In this document: one piece after another, positions 63,851-64,000 of the stretch
Layout: each line of letters starts with the position of its first letter
How positions within the stretch are numbered: position 1 is the first letter of the stretch
Assembly (NCBI GenBank): GCA_020465985.1
Contig: JAANYP010004711.1
Location: 444,750 to 508,749, forward strand
Reading direction: 5' to 3'
Length of the DNA stretch: 64,000 nt
Source of the DNA: Centrapalus pauciflorus
Taxonomy: Eukaryota > Streptophyta > Magnoliopsida > Asterales > Asteraceae
Notes under the pieces: generated by a model
Told to the model about the DNA's origin: nothing
The model's input: the letters and a program-made list of their open reading frames with translations, nothing else
The model's database searches: none
Program-made: the position numbers and the translations under genes

Positions 63851-64000
63851 AACTTACTTTAGTACAAATTCAGGTAACACGGGATCTAACAATCCATAAT
63901 CCTTCAGTGTGGTCAGATCTTAAATAACCGATATCAATAATATCTTCATTTGTAGATGGAATTCCGATAGAAAACGGAGGTAGCTCGTCAAACTGATCGT
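63851..64000 (-). pseudogene. Further exon of the transposase-type gene, continuing off the edge
   Basis: Minus reading DQFDELPPFSIGIPSTNEDI then IDIGYLRSDHTEGLWIVRSR looks protein-like up to a stop near 63876, with a GTAAGT donor just after. Assigned by position and composition only. Confidence 0.4.

Overview
The window is transposon-dense, non-genic DNA from a flowering plant, most likely a eudicot (asterid is a guess only). This follows from the plant-type Ty1/copia and Ty3/gypsy retrotransposons primed by initiator-Met tRNA, the MULE, hAT, Helitron and CACTA DNA transposons, and a captured plant MADS-box exon. I see no intact host gene, no tRNA or rRNA gene and no CRISPR array. Almost everything is transposons inserted into transposons, and several layers are fixed by matching target-site duplications (TSDs).

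Region A (1-20242). A minus-strand Sirevirus-like copia element (gag 17539-17878, leader, PBS 19898-19909, 5' LTR 19912-20242) was cut in gag by a minus-strand Ty3/gypsy element (1-17538) whose integrase runs off the left edge. The gypsy RT holds a small hAT element (1310-1904). Its 5' LTR (4343-17538) holds a complete young gag-only LTR retrotransposon (5910-12290, TSD CAATC) and a foldback MULE (12532-17359, TSD TACTTATAA). That MULE holds a second MULE (12600-13977, TSD TTTATTTTT), two Helitron-like units and a stray LTR fragment. The copia leader is also split by a solo LTR (18516-19605, TSD GAATT).

Region B (20243-39473). A decayed CACTA end, tandem repeats and an LTR fragment lead to a CACTA transposon (23390-39127, TSD AAT). 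It carries a decayed, captured SOC1-like MADS-box gene start (36880-37778). It was itself hit by an 11.1-kb copia element (copia-1, 24388-35490, TSD TGTTA). Copia-1 has gag, protease, integrase, RT/RNase H and an intact ORF of about 930 codons (ORF3) between pol and the 3' LTR.

Region C (39474-62153). An old copia element (copia-3) has a leader full of TCGAGTT repeats. It was split in RT by a 12.9-kb copia element (copia-2, 44009-56957, TSD ATGGT) that carries a broken ORF3. Copia-3 ends abruptly against the 5' half of a minus-strand sister of copia-1 (copia-4, 58208-62153).

Region D (62154-64000). Exons of a minus-strand En/Spm (CACTA) transposase-type gene, interrupted in an exon by the copia-4 LTR.

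The most novel signals are: a possible in-frame intron linking gag to pol in the copia-1/copia-4 family; the extra ORF3 conserved between two divergent copia elements, in one case behind a TATA box; rapidly changing short-repeat arrays in copia leaders; the CACTA-captured MADS exon; and the gag-only retrotransposon.
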